From assembly GCF_010820555.1 (NCBI RefSeq), contig NZ_JAAIKD010000003.1, forward strand, positions 310,001 through 374,000: a DNA stretch of 64,000 nt. Reading direction: 5' to 3'. The translations under genes and the position numbers were made by a program. This document shows, one piece after another, positions 54,705 through 63,385 of the stretch (within the stretch, counting starts at the first letter, position 1; each line of letters opens with the position of its first letter). The notes under the pieces were generated by a model. That model was not told where the DNA came from, searched no databases, and saw nothing but the letters and a program-made list of their open reading frames with translations. Origin of the DNA: Psychroflexus aurantiacus (GTDB lineage: Bacteria; Bacteroidota; Bacteroidia; Flavobacteriales; Flavobacteriaceae).

Positions 54705-55871
54705 TTAGGTCGCCGGCTTATAGTCTTTATTGTCGATGACCATCTTGGCGATGATTTCTTTTAAGATCTCTGAGGTGCCTCCGCCAATAGGTCCCAATCG
54801 GCTATCCCTGAACATTCTTGCCAGCGGATAGTCTTCGATGTAGCCATAGCCCCCAAGCATTTGCATGCAATCGTAAATGACCTCATCGGCTATTTTTGTA
54901 GACAGCAATTTAGACATCGTCGCCTCTTTCACGACATATTCGCCATCATCCAGGCGCTTGGCTGTGGTATAGTTAAACGCCTTGGCCATTTCCACTTCAC
55001 TGCTGCGTTCAGCTATTTTATGCCTTAAGGCCTGAAACTTGTCAATGGTCTGGCCAAAAGCTTCACGTTCGGACATGTACTGTATCGCATATTTAAGCGC
55101 GTATTCTGCTCTCGCGTGTGCATTCACTCCCATAATCAATCGCTCCAAAGCAAAATGCTGCATGATGTAAGGAAAGCCCTGGTTGCGCTCTCCCATCAGG
55201 TGAGATTTTGGAATCTCCACATTATCAAAGGCCAGCTCCGCCGTATCCGAAGCTCTCCAGCCCAGTTTATTGAGTTTTGTTGCCGATATACCCGGCGTAT
55301 CTCGGTCTACCAAAAAGATACTCATGCCTTTTCCTCCTTTTTCCGGTGCCGTTTTGGCGGCAACCACCAGGTAGTCTGCATAGACTCCGTTGGTGATAAA
55401 GGTTTTGGACCCGTTAATCACAAACGAATCGTCTTTCTCCACAGCAGTGGTTTTCATCCCTGCCACATCAGATCCTCCAAAAGGCTCGGTGATACATAGA
55501 CAACCCACCATGTCTCCGCTGATGGAGGCCGTAAGGTATTTTTCCTTAATCTCCTCACTACCTTCCTTGTTGACGTGCGTCATGGCCAGGTAGGCATGCG
55601 CCCAGATAGCCGCTGCAAAACCTCCAGAATTGATCTTTTGAAGCTCTTCCAAAAGAATAATCGTGTAAAATAAATCCAGATCTAATCCACCATACTTTTC
55701 AGGATAGGCCAGACCGAAATAGCCCATTTCGCCAAATTTCTTCCAAATAAAACGCTCTATCGTTCCTTCTTCTTCCCATTTATCGAGGTGTGGAACGACT
55801 TCTTTCTGAAGAAATTCCTGTAAACTTTTCCTGAACATCTCATGTTCTTCGGTAAAATACATATGATTCAT
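54705..55871 (-). CDS. Acyl-CoA dehydrogenase, LCAD/isovaleryl type active site
   Basis: FAD enzyme forming the alpha-beta double bond of acyl-CoA, 388 residues. The FAD/substrate motif CITEPFGGSDVAG (about 126-138) and QMLGGYGYIEDYPL (near residue 345) are present. The base of medium-chain enzymes (Glu in YEGT) is Gly here (PIGGGTSEIL). The alternative base used by long-chain and isovaleryl enzymes is present as E243 in ALERLIMGVN, so it probably is active on long- or branched-chain substrates. Start at Met1 or Met4. It lies 25 bp after the helix-hairpin-helix gene, likely in one operon. Confidence 0.92.
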   Translation of the reverse strand: MNHMYFTEEHEMFRKSLQEFLQKEVVPHLDKWEEEGTIERFIWKKFGEMGYFGLAYPEKYGGLDLDLFYTIILLEELQKINSGGFAAAIWAHAYLAMTHVNKEGSEEIKEKYLTASISGDMVGCLCITEPFGGSDVAGMKTTAVEKDDSFVINGSKTFITNGVYADYLVVAAKTAPEKGGKGMSIFLVDRDTPGISATKLNKLGWRASDTAELAFDNVEIPKSHLMGERNQGFPYIMQHFALERLIMGVNAHARAEYALKYAIQYMSEREAFGQTIDKFQALRHKIAERSSEVEMAKAFNYTTAKRLDDGEYVVKEATMSKLLSTKIADEVIYDCMQMLGGYGYIEDYPLARMFRDSRLGPIGGGTSEILKEIIAKMVIDNKDYKPAT

Positions 55872-55896
55872 ATCTGTAATATCTAATTTTTGAATT

Positions 55897-56775
55897 TTAT
55901 TCTTTAATTTCCAAATATAATTGAATTCTATCTAATTTATGCAGAGGGAAATCCTCAATTTTTGATAATTCTTCAAAATTTGAAATACCTTCTCTCAATT
56001 TTATAAAGTTGACAATGGTTCTGGCCATTTCGTAATCGAAATACGGGAGCTCCGATAACTCCAAAACAGAAATAGCATTGATATCCTGTTTTTCAACTTC
56101 CACAGGCGTCTTCAGAGCCATCTTGTCTTCCAGATTTTGAATAACCTCAGCCTTTAAACCGTACACGTCTTTCAACTGAATGACATCGACAAAGCCCCCA
56201 AGTTTTTCCCGGTAAGCAATGATTCTTCCCGCCAGGCTTTCCCCAATACCGGAAATCTGAATCAGGTCGGATTCAGTCACCAGGTTCAAATCCTTCTTTT
56301 CTGAATAGCTTAGCGTCTTTGACCTTCTGCTTGTCGAATTTTTATTTTCAGTAACCCACTCAGGAAATTTGAAGTAAGGACTGTATTTAGACATCCATTC
56401 ATCCGAAACCTGCGTGACCTGCTGAAACTGGGCTTTGGAATTGATCCACCGGTCTTCCGCCCTGAATTCTGTAAGCCTGTCGATTTGCTCTAGGGTCATG
56501 TCTAAGGTATATCCTTTATAATCGGTTATAAAATTAGGATTAAACGGATAAATTTCACGCTGAGGCTCAAGGCTTTGTTTATTTTTTAACTTATTTACAA
56601 GGCGCTGAATAGAATCTTCAAAGGCGGAAGGTTCCGCGGAAAGTTCAGATTGGGGCCCGGGGTAAAAACTCCAGTAATTGAGACCCACCCCCAGCATTAA
56701 AAGGAGGCAAAATATAAAAATTCCGTTTCGATCACCTTTGGTGTAACCGAAACGGAATTTTCTATTGGTATTCAT
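55897..56775 (-). CDS. ComEA-like helix-hairpin-helix protein with membrane anchor
   Basis: A 292-residue protein. An N-terminal transmembrane segment (about 19-37, IFIFCLLLMLGVGLNYWSF) anchors it, most likely with the rest outside the cytoplasm. Three helix-hairpin-helix units follow, of which the central one (about 170-205) has ISGIGESLAGRIIAYREKLG, the ComEA-type DNA-binding hairpin; the last (about 235-290) ends with a poorly matched hairpin (DFPLHKLDR). ComEA binds DNA during uptake; related Bacteroidota proteins are of unclear role. It lies 8 bp after the AGCS transporter gene. Confidence 0.82.
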   Translation of the reverse strand: MNTNRKFRFGYTKGDRNGIFIFCLLLMLGVGLNYWSFYPGPQSELSAEPSAFEDSIQRLVNKLKNKQSLEPQREIYPFNPNFITDYKGYTLDMTLEQIDRLTEFRAEDRWINSKAQFQQVTQVSDEWMSKYSPYFKFPEWVTENKNSTSRRSKTLSYSEKKDLNLVTESDLIQISGIGESLAGRIIAYREKLGGFVDVIQLKDVYGLKAEVIQNLEDKMALKTPVEVEKQDINAISVLELSELPYFDYEMARTIVNFIKLREGISNFEELSKIEDFPLHKLDRIQLYLEIKE

Positions 56776-56783
56776 CTGTTTAG

Positions 56784-58859
56784 TTATTTCTTCAACACCT
56801 CTTTTTTGAAGATTTGACCAGCCTTCAGTTTGGTCATATATTCTCTTAAATCGTCTCTGACTTCACCGGACATGATATACAAGCCGATAATGTTAGGAAA
56901 CGACATCGCGAGAATCATCATATCTGAGAAATCCAGTACAGCTCCTAAACTCACCGAAGCTCCAAGAACCACAAAAAACAGGAAGATCACCTTGTAAATA
57001 ATTTCAGAGCGGTTACTTTTTCCGAAGATGTATGTCCAGGCTCTCATACCGTAGTAAGACCAGGAGATCATGGTTGAAAAAGCAAAAAGGAAAACAGCTG
57101 CAGAAAGTACATACGGGAACCAGGAAATCACGCTGCCGAACGCATCGGTGGTTAACTGAACTCCGGAAACCCCATCCACTTCATGCATGCCTGTAAAAAT
57201 GAGAACAAGCGCTGTAAGTGTACAGACCACAACGGTATCGATAAAAGGCTCGAGAAGGGCAACAAATCCTTCAGAAGGAGGATGATTGGTTTTGGCTGCA
57301 GAGTGTGCAATAGCAGCAGAACCTACACCGGCTTCGTTAGAGAAGGCAGCACGCTGGAAACCAACGACAAGCACCCCTATGAAACCACCTTTCAGGGCCG
57401 ATGGCGTAAAGGCACCCGATATAATAGCATTGAAAGCCGGACCTACATTTTCGATATTAATTCCTATAACCACCAGCGCACCAATAACATACACGCCGGC
57501 CATGATAGGCACTACTTTACCTGTGACCTTGGCAATACTATTGATACCCCCTATAATCACAACCCCAACTAAAATGGCCAGAAAAAGACCAAAATAGAAG
57601 CCGCTGTCACTGTCTAAAAATGGAATCTGATTGGACAGGATTTCAAAAGACTGGTTGGCCTGGAACATGTTTCCTCCACCAAACGAAGCTCCTATCGCCA
57701 GCACTGCAAATAAACCGGCTAAGACTTTACCCAGTTTACTGAGGTTACGCTTTTCGAGTCCGTATCTCAGATAATTCATAGGCCCTCCGAAAATACGGCC
57801 TTCTTTATTTATAAATCTGTATTTAACACCAAGGGTACATTCCACAAACTTTGAGGACATTCCCAGCAAACCTGCTAAGATCATCCAAAATGTGGCGCCT
57901 GCACCACCCAGGGAAATGGCAATGGCCACACCCGCTATATTTCCCAAACCTACGGTAGCTGAAACAGCGGTAGCCAAGGCCTGGAAATGGGTAATGCTTC
58001 CCGGCGCGTTAGGTTCGTCGTATTGTCCTTTGGCGAGCTGAATCGCATGTTTGAATCCACGAAGGTTAATAAAGCCCATTCTAAAGGTGAAGAAAGCAGC
58101 ACCAAAAATTAACCAGATCACGATAAAAGGAATTCCTTTTTGCAGTGGAGTCCCGTTGGGGTTGGTCAAAGCGATAGGCTCATCGTAGATGATCTTACCG
58201 AATTTATGGGCATTCTGAGCAATGATATCGGCTTTGTTATCAGGATTATAAATGTACTCGCCTTCCGGAGTTATAAATTCAATCTCTCCGTTGACTTCAG
58301 CCTGCACGGTATAGGATTCTCCATCCACTTCAACAATGGCGATATCCTGTCCTTTTTTGACAGGCTCATTTTCAGAAACCAGCCACTCTTTTAATAAAAA
58401 TTTACTTTCGGTATTGGGTTCCCATCCCGGAGAAAACAGCAGTTTTTGATCGGTATATACAATCGGGTCGTAAATGCCAATCGCTGCAAAAGGATCCCAG
58501 AACAAAACACTACCCATCGCATCCACCACAGGCTTAAAGGTTCCGTTGAAGTTTTCTACAATAGACTCCGGCTGAATAGTAAATGATTTATCCACACTGG
58601 CTCCGGCGGCATCGCTTACCGTAACAGAATAGAGAATTCCTTCGGTAAGATCACCGGCGGTGTTGGAGGTAAGGGGAACTTCACTTTTTGACCACTGAAA
58701 GGTGTAGGGAGGAGTTCCACCGCTCACTTCCAGGTCAACCTGGGCGTCATTTATTTTATCGGATGGATTGATGACTGTTTCTTTCACCTGCAGCTCCTGT
58801 GCGAAGGTTAATGAAATAGAGAATAATAGGAATGCAATCAGGGAGATATTTCTTAGCAT
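56784..58859 (-). CDS. AGCS amino-acid:cation symporter with SprB-like and lipoyl-like extension
   Basis: A sodium:alanine/glycine symporter fused to an unusual N-terminal periplasmic part, 691 residues. A signal peptide (1-20) is followed by a SprB/PKD-like beta domain (about 38-95, VSGGTPPYTFQWS and YSVTVSDAAG), a lipoyl/biotinyl-like barrel (about 150-200, VKKGQDIAIVEVDGESYTV, hairpin tip DGES without a lysine, so not modified), and an AGCS transporter core (about 243-690) with ALATAVSATVGLGNIAGV, the family signature. A TTG at 58886 would add 9 residues before the signal peptide; ATG 58859 is preferred. An inverted repeat lies upstream. Confidence 0.88.
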   Translation of the reverse strand: MLRNISLIAFLLFSISLTFAQELQVKETVINPSDKINDAQVDLEVSGGTPPYTFQWSKSEVPLTSNTAGDLTEGILYSVTVSDAAGASVDKSFTIQPESIVENFNGTFKPVVDAMGSVLFWDPFAAIGIYDPIVYTDQKLLFSPGWEPNTESKFLLKEWLVSENEPVKKGQDIAIVEVDGESYTVQAEVNGEIEFITPEGEYIYNPDNKADIIAQNAHKFGKIIYDEPIALTNPNGTPLQKGIPFIVIWLIFGAAFFTFRMGFINLRGFKHAIQLAKGQYDEPNAPGSITHFQALATAVSATVGLGNIAGVAIAISLGGAGATFWMILAGLLGMSSKFVECTLGVKYRFINKEGRIFGGPMNYLRYGLEKRNLSKLGKVLAGLFAVLAIGASFGGGNMFQANQSFEILSNQIPFLDSDSGFYFGLFLAILVGVVIIGGINSIAKVTGKVVPIMAGVYVIGALVVIGINIENVGPAFNAIISGAFTPSALKGGFIGVLVVGFQRAAFSNEAGVGSAAIAHSAAKTNHPPSEGFVALLEPFIDTVVVCTLTALVLIFTGMHEVDGVSGVQLTTDAFGSVISWFPYVLSAAVFLFAFSTMISWSYYGMRAWTYIFGKSNRSEIIYKVIFLFFVVLGASVSLGAVLDFSDMMILAMSFPNIIGLYIMSGEVRDDLREYMTKLKAGQIFKKEVLKK

Positions 58860-58934
58860 AAGGCTATATTTAATTTGATATTTCAAAGGAATAGTTTTAT
58901 TTAAAATCGACAGAATTTTAAATTATGCCGCAAT

Positions 58935-58956
58935 ATGCAAAAAATATGGTTTGCAT
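58935..58956. repeat. Dyad upstream of the AGCS gene
   Basis: ATGCAAA (58935-58941) and TTTGCAT (58950-58956) with an 8 bp spacer, about 75 bp upstream of the AGCS start. Possible operator; no family assigned. Confidence 0.4.
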
Positions 58957-59010
58957 TCAAACCCTAAGCCTTAAAATCTTTAAGACAATAGCTTTTGAAG
59001 CCTAAATAAA

Positions 59011-59688
59011 TTAACAGGGCTTGTAAGCGCGCATCATATGACGCTTTCCGGGCGGTCCTTCTATAATATCCACCTCAAAACCAAGCGCCTGCAGCGCTCT
59101 TCTGGCCGTTCCCTTCACGCTATAGGTCACTAAAACCCCCTCAGGCTTTAAGGCCTCATAAAACCGTTCAAAGATAGGTTTCTCCCAAAGTTCAGGCTGT
59201 ACCCGCGGCCCAAAGGCATCGTAAAACACCACATCCACCTCGTTTTTTAGCTCTAGTTCCGAAAATAAAAGCTTTTGCTTCTTCAATCGGAACGTCTTTG
59301 TAATTGGCGACCATTCCTCCCAGGGAGCCAGATGAAGTTGTTCGTAAATAGATTCAACCTGAGCTTCCTCCAGACGTTTAGGATAATCCAAAGCCCTTCT
59401 CTCCGCTTCACTTATGGGAAAGGCTTCCATTCCACTATAATCCACCTCGATATTGGAATTCTGAGACCACAGACAGGCCAGTAAGGCATTGAGCCCAGTC
59501 CCGTAACCTGCCTCTAAAACACGTATTGACTTGGGTTGATGCTGTTCTGAAAAATACTCTAGACCCGCCTGAATATAAACGTGCAGTGCTTCCTGTATAG
59601 CCCCATGTGTGGAATGGTAATGCTCATCCCAGTCCTCTATTCTGATGGTTTTCGAACCATCGGCAGTAGTTACAACTTGTCGCTTCAT
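59011..59688 (-). CDS. mnmD: tRNA (mnm5s2U34) methyltransferase MnmD
   Basis: SAM-dependent methyltransferase for the last step of mnm5s2U synthesis at the tRNA wobble position, 225 residues, the free-standing form of the MnmC methyltransferase domain. The SAM loop LEAGYGTGLNALLACLW, then the catalytic DVVFYDAFGPRVQPELW and the C-terminal GTARRALQALGFEV are clear. Its oxidase partner domain (MnmC N-part) is not fused here. It starts 2 bp after the PspC gene. Confidence 0.9.
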   Translation of the reverse strand: MKRQVVTTADGSKTIRIEDWDEHYHSTHGAIQEALHVYIQAGLEYFSEQHQPKSIRVLEAGYGTGLNALLACLWSQNSNIEVDYSGMEAFPISEAERRALDYPKRLEEAQVESIYEQLHLAPWEEWSPITKTFRLKKQKLLFSELELKNEVDVVFYDAFGPRVQPELWEKPIFERFYEALKPEGVLVTYSVKGTARRALQALGFEVDIIEGPPGKRHMMRAYKPC

Positions 59689-59690
59689 CC

Positions 59691-59921
59691 TTACAGGTCA
59701 AATACCGAGGTCCGTTTGGTGTAAATCAGATCCTTTAGCTTAAGCCAAAACGCCAGTGTGAGGTACAAGCCAAAACCAAAACCGAAGGTCGCAAAGGAAA
59801 CGTAAATGAAAAATAGGCGCACCGATTTGGCTTTCATCCCCAGTGTATCCGCAAGCCGTGAACTTACGTAAAAGCCGTGTTTCTCAAAAAAGGTTCTTAA
59901 GTTGTATACAAAATTCTTCAT
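59691..59921 (-). CDS. Small PspC-domain membrane protein
   Basis: A 76-residue protein with one PspC-like membrane domain: a helix with small residues (FFIYVSFATFGFGFGLYLTLAFWLKL, about 33-58) flanked by basic segments. It overlaps the DUF2851 gene by 4 bp (ATGA) and is 2 bp before mnmD. Role in envelope stress is inferred from the family only; no partner PspA is near. Confidence 0.78.
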   Translation of the reverse strand: MKNFVYNLRTFFEKHGFYVSSRLADTLGMKAKSVRLFFIYVSFATFGFGFGLYLTLAFWLKLKDLIYTKRTSVFDL

Positions 59922-61201
59922 GCGTGTAATAATTCTAAGCCCACCTGACAGTTCAGACAGCGATTCATGTCACAGTACTTCGTCTTCAACTGAATCAAGG
60001 CCTGACTTTCCAGAGCTGATTTTGCCAGTTCAGATTTTAAGCTTTCGTAGCCTTTGGTGATCCTGTTCATCTCCGGTTTCAAACTCGAAATAATCGGATA
60101 GATGCTCTCTTCAAAGTCCAGCTGACCCTTATAGGATTCAAAGGCGAACTTCAAAGGTAATATAGTATTGATAATCAACAAGTCTTTAAATGACCGACTA
60201 ATTTTTTTCAGCTTGGATTTGCTTTCCCTGCCGAAGTTATAATGCGTTTCCCAGTAGCCTGTAGCTTTCGCCTCCAGCAGGTCGTAAAGTCCTGTTTTGG
60301 TTTTACACTGAATCAGCTGCGCGAATACCTGAGGCCTTTCCGAATATAAATTGCAAAACTGCGACAACCTGATGCTCGGGAAATTATCTGGCCGAAGTCT
60401 AAAGTACTTGACCTGACCTGCAACCGGTAGCTTCAACTGAAACTTTTGCCTGAGGAAATCAAACTCCTTCTGCAGTGTTCTGACATAGGCCTCCTCACTT
60501 TCAGCGGGAAGCATGCCGCACAAACCAAAACACAAAGCTTCCAGCTGCACAGGATTTTGAAAGGATTTTTGAAAGACGCTGAATCCGGCCGCCGAACTCA
60601 TCTGTAAAAAAACCTCGCCATTCACGTTGAGCCCGAAGGCTTTAGCCATGAGTTTGAAGCACACCTCATCCCAGTTGTTACTGGAGACTTTTAGCAAATT
60701 CAGAATAAGCTGATTTTTCTCCTGCAAGCGTTCTATGTACAGGCGCTCGAGCCAGTGCGTCAGTTTAAAATCCTCAACCTCCGCAAAATGCGTCTCACAG
60801 TTAATCCATTTGTCAGCGCTATTTTCAAATAAGTCATGATAAGCCTCCAACTGGGAGTGTGAGATGTAATGTTTCAGTTCCAGGCAGGGAATTTCGGTTT
60901 CATCTTTTCTGAAAACACTCATATCATCCTCCCAGACCACGTGCAGGATCACGTTATCGTAAGCCGGGTCCGTTTCATGATGATGCGCATACCAGTCTGA
61001 AGACCGCAGGTGAATTTCAAGATTCCCCACCCAGTGCTGACCATCCAGTTGAATTTCAGCCTTAAAAAAATCGGGACCGGATTCCGTTTCGTTGTGAAGC
61101 CCCGTATGCAGGATTTGAAGTTCTTCTCCACGCGTGGTTTTAAGCTGAGTCATGTTCAGCTTTTTATATTTCCAAAGGCTATGTAGAAAAGCTTCCTGCA
61201 T
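59918..61201 (-). CDS. DUF2851 family protein
   Basis: A 427-residue protein of the DUF2851 family of Bacteroidota, with the N-terminal segment LQILHTGLHNETESGPDFFKAEI and the following GNLEIHLRSSDWYAHHHETDPAY, which has clustered His and Asp residues that could bind metal, and a C-terminal pair CDMNRCLNCQVG. The function is unknown. It is coupled to the SGNH hydrolase gene upstream (1 bp gap) and to the PspC gene (overlap). The N-terminal block resembles a nuclease-like fold in its charged motifs, but I cannot support more. Confidence 0.83.
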   Translation of the reverse strand: MQEAFLHSLWKYKKLNMTQLKTTRGEELQILHTGLHNETESGPDFFKAEIQLDGQHWVGNLEIHLRSSDWYAHHHETDPAYDNVILHVVWEDDMSVFRKDETEIPCLELKHYISHSQLEAYHDLFENSADKWINCETHFAEVEDFKLTHWLERLYIERLQEKNQLILNLLKVSSNNWDEVCFKLMAKAFGLNVNGEVFLQMSSAAGFSVFQKSFQNPVQLEALCFGLCGMLPAESEEAYVRTLQKEFDFLRQKFQLKLPVAGQVKYFRLRPDNFPSIRLSQFCNLYSERPQVFAQLIQCKTKTGLYDLLEAKATGYWETHYNFGRESKSKLKKISRSFKDLLIINTILPLKFAFESYKGQLDFEESIYPIISSLKPEMNRITKGYESLKSELAKSALESQALIQLKTKYCDMNRCLNCQVGLELLHA

Positions 61202-61202
61202 C

Positions 61203-61889
61203 TTAGAAACGCTTGAGTTGTTCGACTACGTGTTCTTTAAAACTCTCTACCCAGACCCTGTACTGCTCACCACTGGGATGCAGTAAATCTTCCGCTAGCA
61301 TCGCTTTTTCTCTATGCAAAGGCCTGCTGAGTTTTTGAAGCGGGTAGTAGGCCAGCCCATACCGCTGACTTATCTTTTCGATATACCGGTTATAGCGTTT
61401 TAATCTGGAAGATACGTTTTTAAAATTTTCCTCCTGGGCAAATTCAGACAGGCTGTAATCGGGAATGCCAACAATGAACACGCCTTTTTCATCCTGCGCA
61501 CTCAGCGAAATCGCAGTCTGCACCAGGTCTTCGAATTCGGTTTTGAATTTTTTAAAAGGTTTGTTCTGATACTGATTATTAACCCCGATCAGGAGAGACA
61601 CCAGATCGAAGGAATCGGGCCTGTAGTTTTGAGAAACGATAGAATCCCGAAGCTCATCGGTTCTCCAGCCGGTCACGGCGATGATTTCCGGGTCTTGAAC
61701 AGCATAGCCTTCTGAATTGAGATAGGCGGTCAACTGATACGGCCAGGATTCAGCCTTCGCTACCTTTTCTCCAAGCGTATAGGAATCCCCTAAAGCTAAA
61801 TAACGAATGGGTTCCTGACTAAAGGCCTGTGACATAGCTAAAAGAATTAATCCGGATAGTATTGATTTGATAGTGAAAGTCATTCTCAA
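61203..61889 (-). CDS. Exported SGNH/GDSL hydrolase
   Basis: A 228-residue secreted esterase/lipase. A signal peptide (about 1-24) is followed by block I ALGDSYTLGE (catalytic Ser), block III with GVNNQY (Asn), and block V DLLHPSGEQY (Asp and His). These are the four SGNH catalytic blocks. Substrate unknown (acyl esters, polysaccharide acetyl groups). It lies 32 bp after the TIGR01777 gene and directly before DUF2851. Confidence 0.88.
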   Translation of the reverse strand: MRMTFTIKSILSGLILLAMSQAFSQEPIRYLALGDSYTLGEKVAKAESWPYQLTAYLNSEGYAVQDPEIIAVTGWRTDELRDSIVSQNYRPDSFDLVSLLIGVNNQYQNKPFKKFKTEFEDLVQTAISLSAQDEKGVFIVGIPDYSLSEFAQEENFKNVSSRLKRYNRYIEKISQRYGLAYYPLQKLSRPLHREKAMLAEDLLHPSGEQYRVWVESFKEHVVEQLKRF

Positions 61890-61921
61890 AAATAAGAAAG
61901 ATTTGGCAATCCCAAACGGGT

Positions 61922-62824
61922 CTATAATAAATCAGCGATGGCGGGTTTTAACTGGGCAAACCTGAACTGAAATCCTGTAGACAAAATTTTCTTCGAGCTC
62001 ACCAGCTGACTTGCCAGCACGATCGTCGCCATTTCGCCCAGCATAAGTTTCAGTACAAACCCAGGCACATTGGGCAGAACCACCGGCTTTTCCAGCCTGT
62101 CGGCAATACACTCCGTCAGTTCCTTATTGGTCACAGGATTGGGAGAGACGCCGTTAAAAACACCTTCCAGGCGCTTGTCCATCACGTGATGAAAGATCCG
62201 GGCCAGGTCTGAAATATGAATCCAGGACTGCCATTGTTTCCCACTCCCCAAAGGGGCGCCTATGTAGTTTTCGATGGGGGTTTTTATTTTTTCCAAAGCC
62301 CCACCTTCGTCCGAAAGCACCACCCCTATTCTGATTTTGGTGACTTCAAGACCCAAGTCACCGAGCTCATCGGCAGCAGCTTCCCATTGCTTCACCACCT
62401 CAGCCAAAAAATTATCCCCCTGTTCAAAATCCTCTTCTTCGTGAAATTTACTCAGCGAATCTTTATATAACCCCACGGCACTGGCCGAAATCAGATGCTC
62501 CACGTCGTGTTCGCCTTTAGCCAGGGCTTTTTTTAGGGTATTCAGACTATCTATTCTGCTGTTTAAAATGGTTTTCTTGTAGGAAGACGTCCAGCGCTTG
62601 GCCACACTAGCCCCGGCGAGGTTGATGATGGCAGAAACCCCGTCAAAACACTCGGTAGAGATTTCCGAAGTGGACGGATTCCAGTAGAACCCCTGATACT
62701 TGGACTGGGATTCAATTTTGGATCGGCTGGTCGTCAGATAATTCACAGCGATACCATACTCATGAAACAAATCCACCAGGGCCTGCCCTACCAATCCTGT
62801 TGCTCCTGTAATTAAAACGCGCAT
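61922..62824 (-). CDS. TIGR01777 family NAD(P)-dependent oxidoreductase
   Basis: A 300-residue extended short-chain dehydrogenase/epimerase-like protein. The Rossmann motif is MRVLITGATGLVGQALVD, followed by INLAGASVAKRW, ISASAVGLYKDS in place of the usual YxxxK, and a C-terminal DUF1731 domain (ALVLKLMLGEMA region, about 250-300). Function is unknown. It is first in the TIGR01777-SGNH-DUF2851-PspC-mnmD direction, with a near-consensus box TAAATTTA (minus strand, 62840-62847) upstream. Confidence 0.9.
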   Translation of the reverse strand: MRVLITGATGLVGQALVDLFHEYGIAVNYLTTSRSKIESQSKYQGFYWNPSTSEISTECFDGVSAIINLAGASVAKRWTSSYKKTILNSRIDSLNTLKKALAKGEHDVEHLISASAVGLYKDSLSKFHEEEDFEQGDNFLAEVVKQWEAAADELGDLGLEVTKIRIGVVLSDEGGALEKIKTPIENYIGAPLGSGKQWQSWIHISDLARIFHHVMDKRLEGVFNGVSPNPVTNKELTECIADRLEKPVVLPNVPGFVLKLMLGEMATIVLASQLVSSKKILSTGFQFRFAQLKPAIADLL

Positions 62825-62951
62825 ACAACTTATTTTGACTAAATTTAACGAGATTGATCTGGCTGAAGCCTATGTTTAGTAAGGTTTTAACTAGAAGAGG
62901 GGATTGGAGAAATTTGAAATTTGAAATGACGTAAAGGATTCACGAACCACA

Positions 62952-63103
62952 ACTGGTTACGACGCTCTGCCGACTATACGATTAGTGGCATAGCCATGCC
63001 GAATTCGTGTATTCGAGTAATGGGGACTTAGAGTCAGCGCCTTGCCGAATACGCGAATATGCGAAGCATGAACATCGAATACCAACTACTGACTGATAAC
63101 TAA
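62952..63103. repeat. Direct repeat copy A before ilvE
   Basis: Begins ACTGGTTACGACGCTCTGCCGA, contains the 35 bp core at 63023-63057 and ends in GAAGCATGAA followed by CTAC-rich sequence. It holds a hairpin GGCAT-AGCC-ATGCC. Confidence 0.75.
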
Positions 63104-63155
63104 ATGATACTAATTACTTGCTACTACTCAAAAATCACGACCAGGCTTCGATACC

Positions 63156-63176
63156 TCCCGACGAAAACTGTCGGGA
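63156..63176. repeat. TCCCGAC/GTCGGGA hairpin
   Basis: Perfect 7 bp arms (63156-63162 and 63170-63176), loop GAAAACT, between the two direct repeat copies. It resembles the CCCGATA-TATCGGG elements at 15 kb. Confidence 0.65.
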
Positions 63177-63248
63177 CACTCAGCCACCGGTCGCTTTCAA
63201 AGGTGAACGGTTAACGGAAGAAACAGGAGACAGGAATCAGGAGACACG

Positions 63249-63371
63249 ACTGGTAACCACGCTCTGCCGAATATACGATTATTCGTGTAATCGAATAATG
63301 GGACTTAGAGTCAGCGCCTTGCCGAATACGCGAAGCATGAAAATCAAATACTGACTACCAATTACTAACTA
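63249..63371. repeat. Direct repeat copy B before ilvE
   Basis: Begins ACTGGTAACCACGCTCTGCCGA. The 35 bp core at 63300-63334 is identical to that of copy A. It contains a hairpin ATTATTCG-TGTAAT-CGAATAAT just before the core. Confidence 0.75.
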
Positions 63372-63385
63372 CCTGCTACTAGCTC

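Larger units (their letters stand above)
62825..63385. other. 560 bp spacer with direct repeats and hairpins, no gene
   Basis: No convincing reading frame. It contains two imperfect direct repeats, a TCCCGAC/GTCGGGA hairpin, and simple-sequence CTAAC/CTACT runs. This is the most repeat-rich spacer of the window. Confidence 0.7.

Noticed and set aside
58860-59010. Riboswitch upstream of the AGCS transporter
   Set aside because: A glycine or lysine riboswitch would be plausible by function, but no conserved core was recognised in 150 bp. Only a 7 bp dyad is seen.
63118-63354. Open frame in the spacer before ilvE
   Set aside because: It runs through the repeat copies, has no family resemblance and no promoter or start context.
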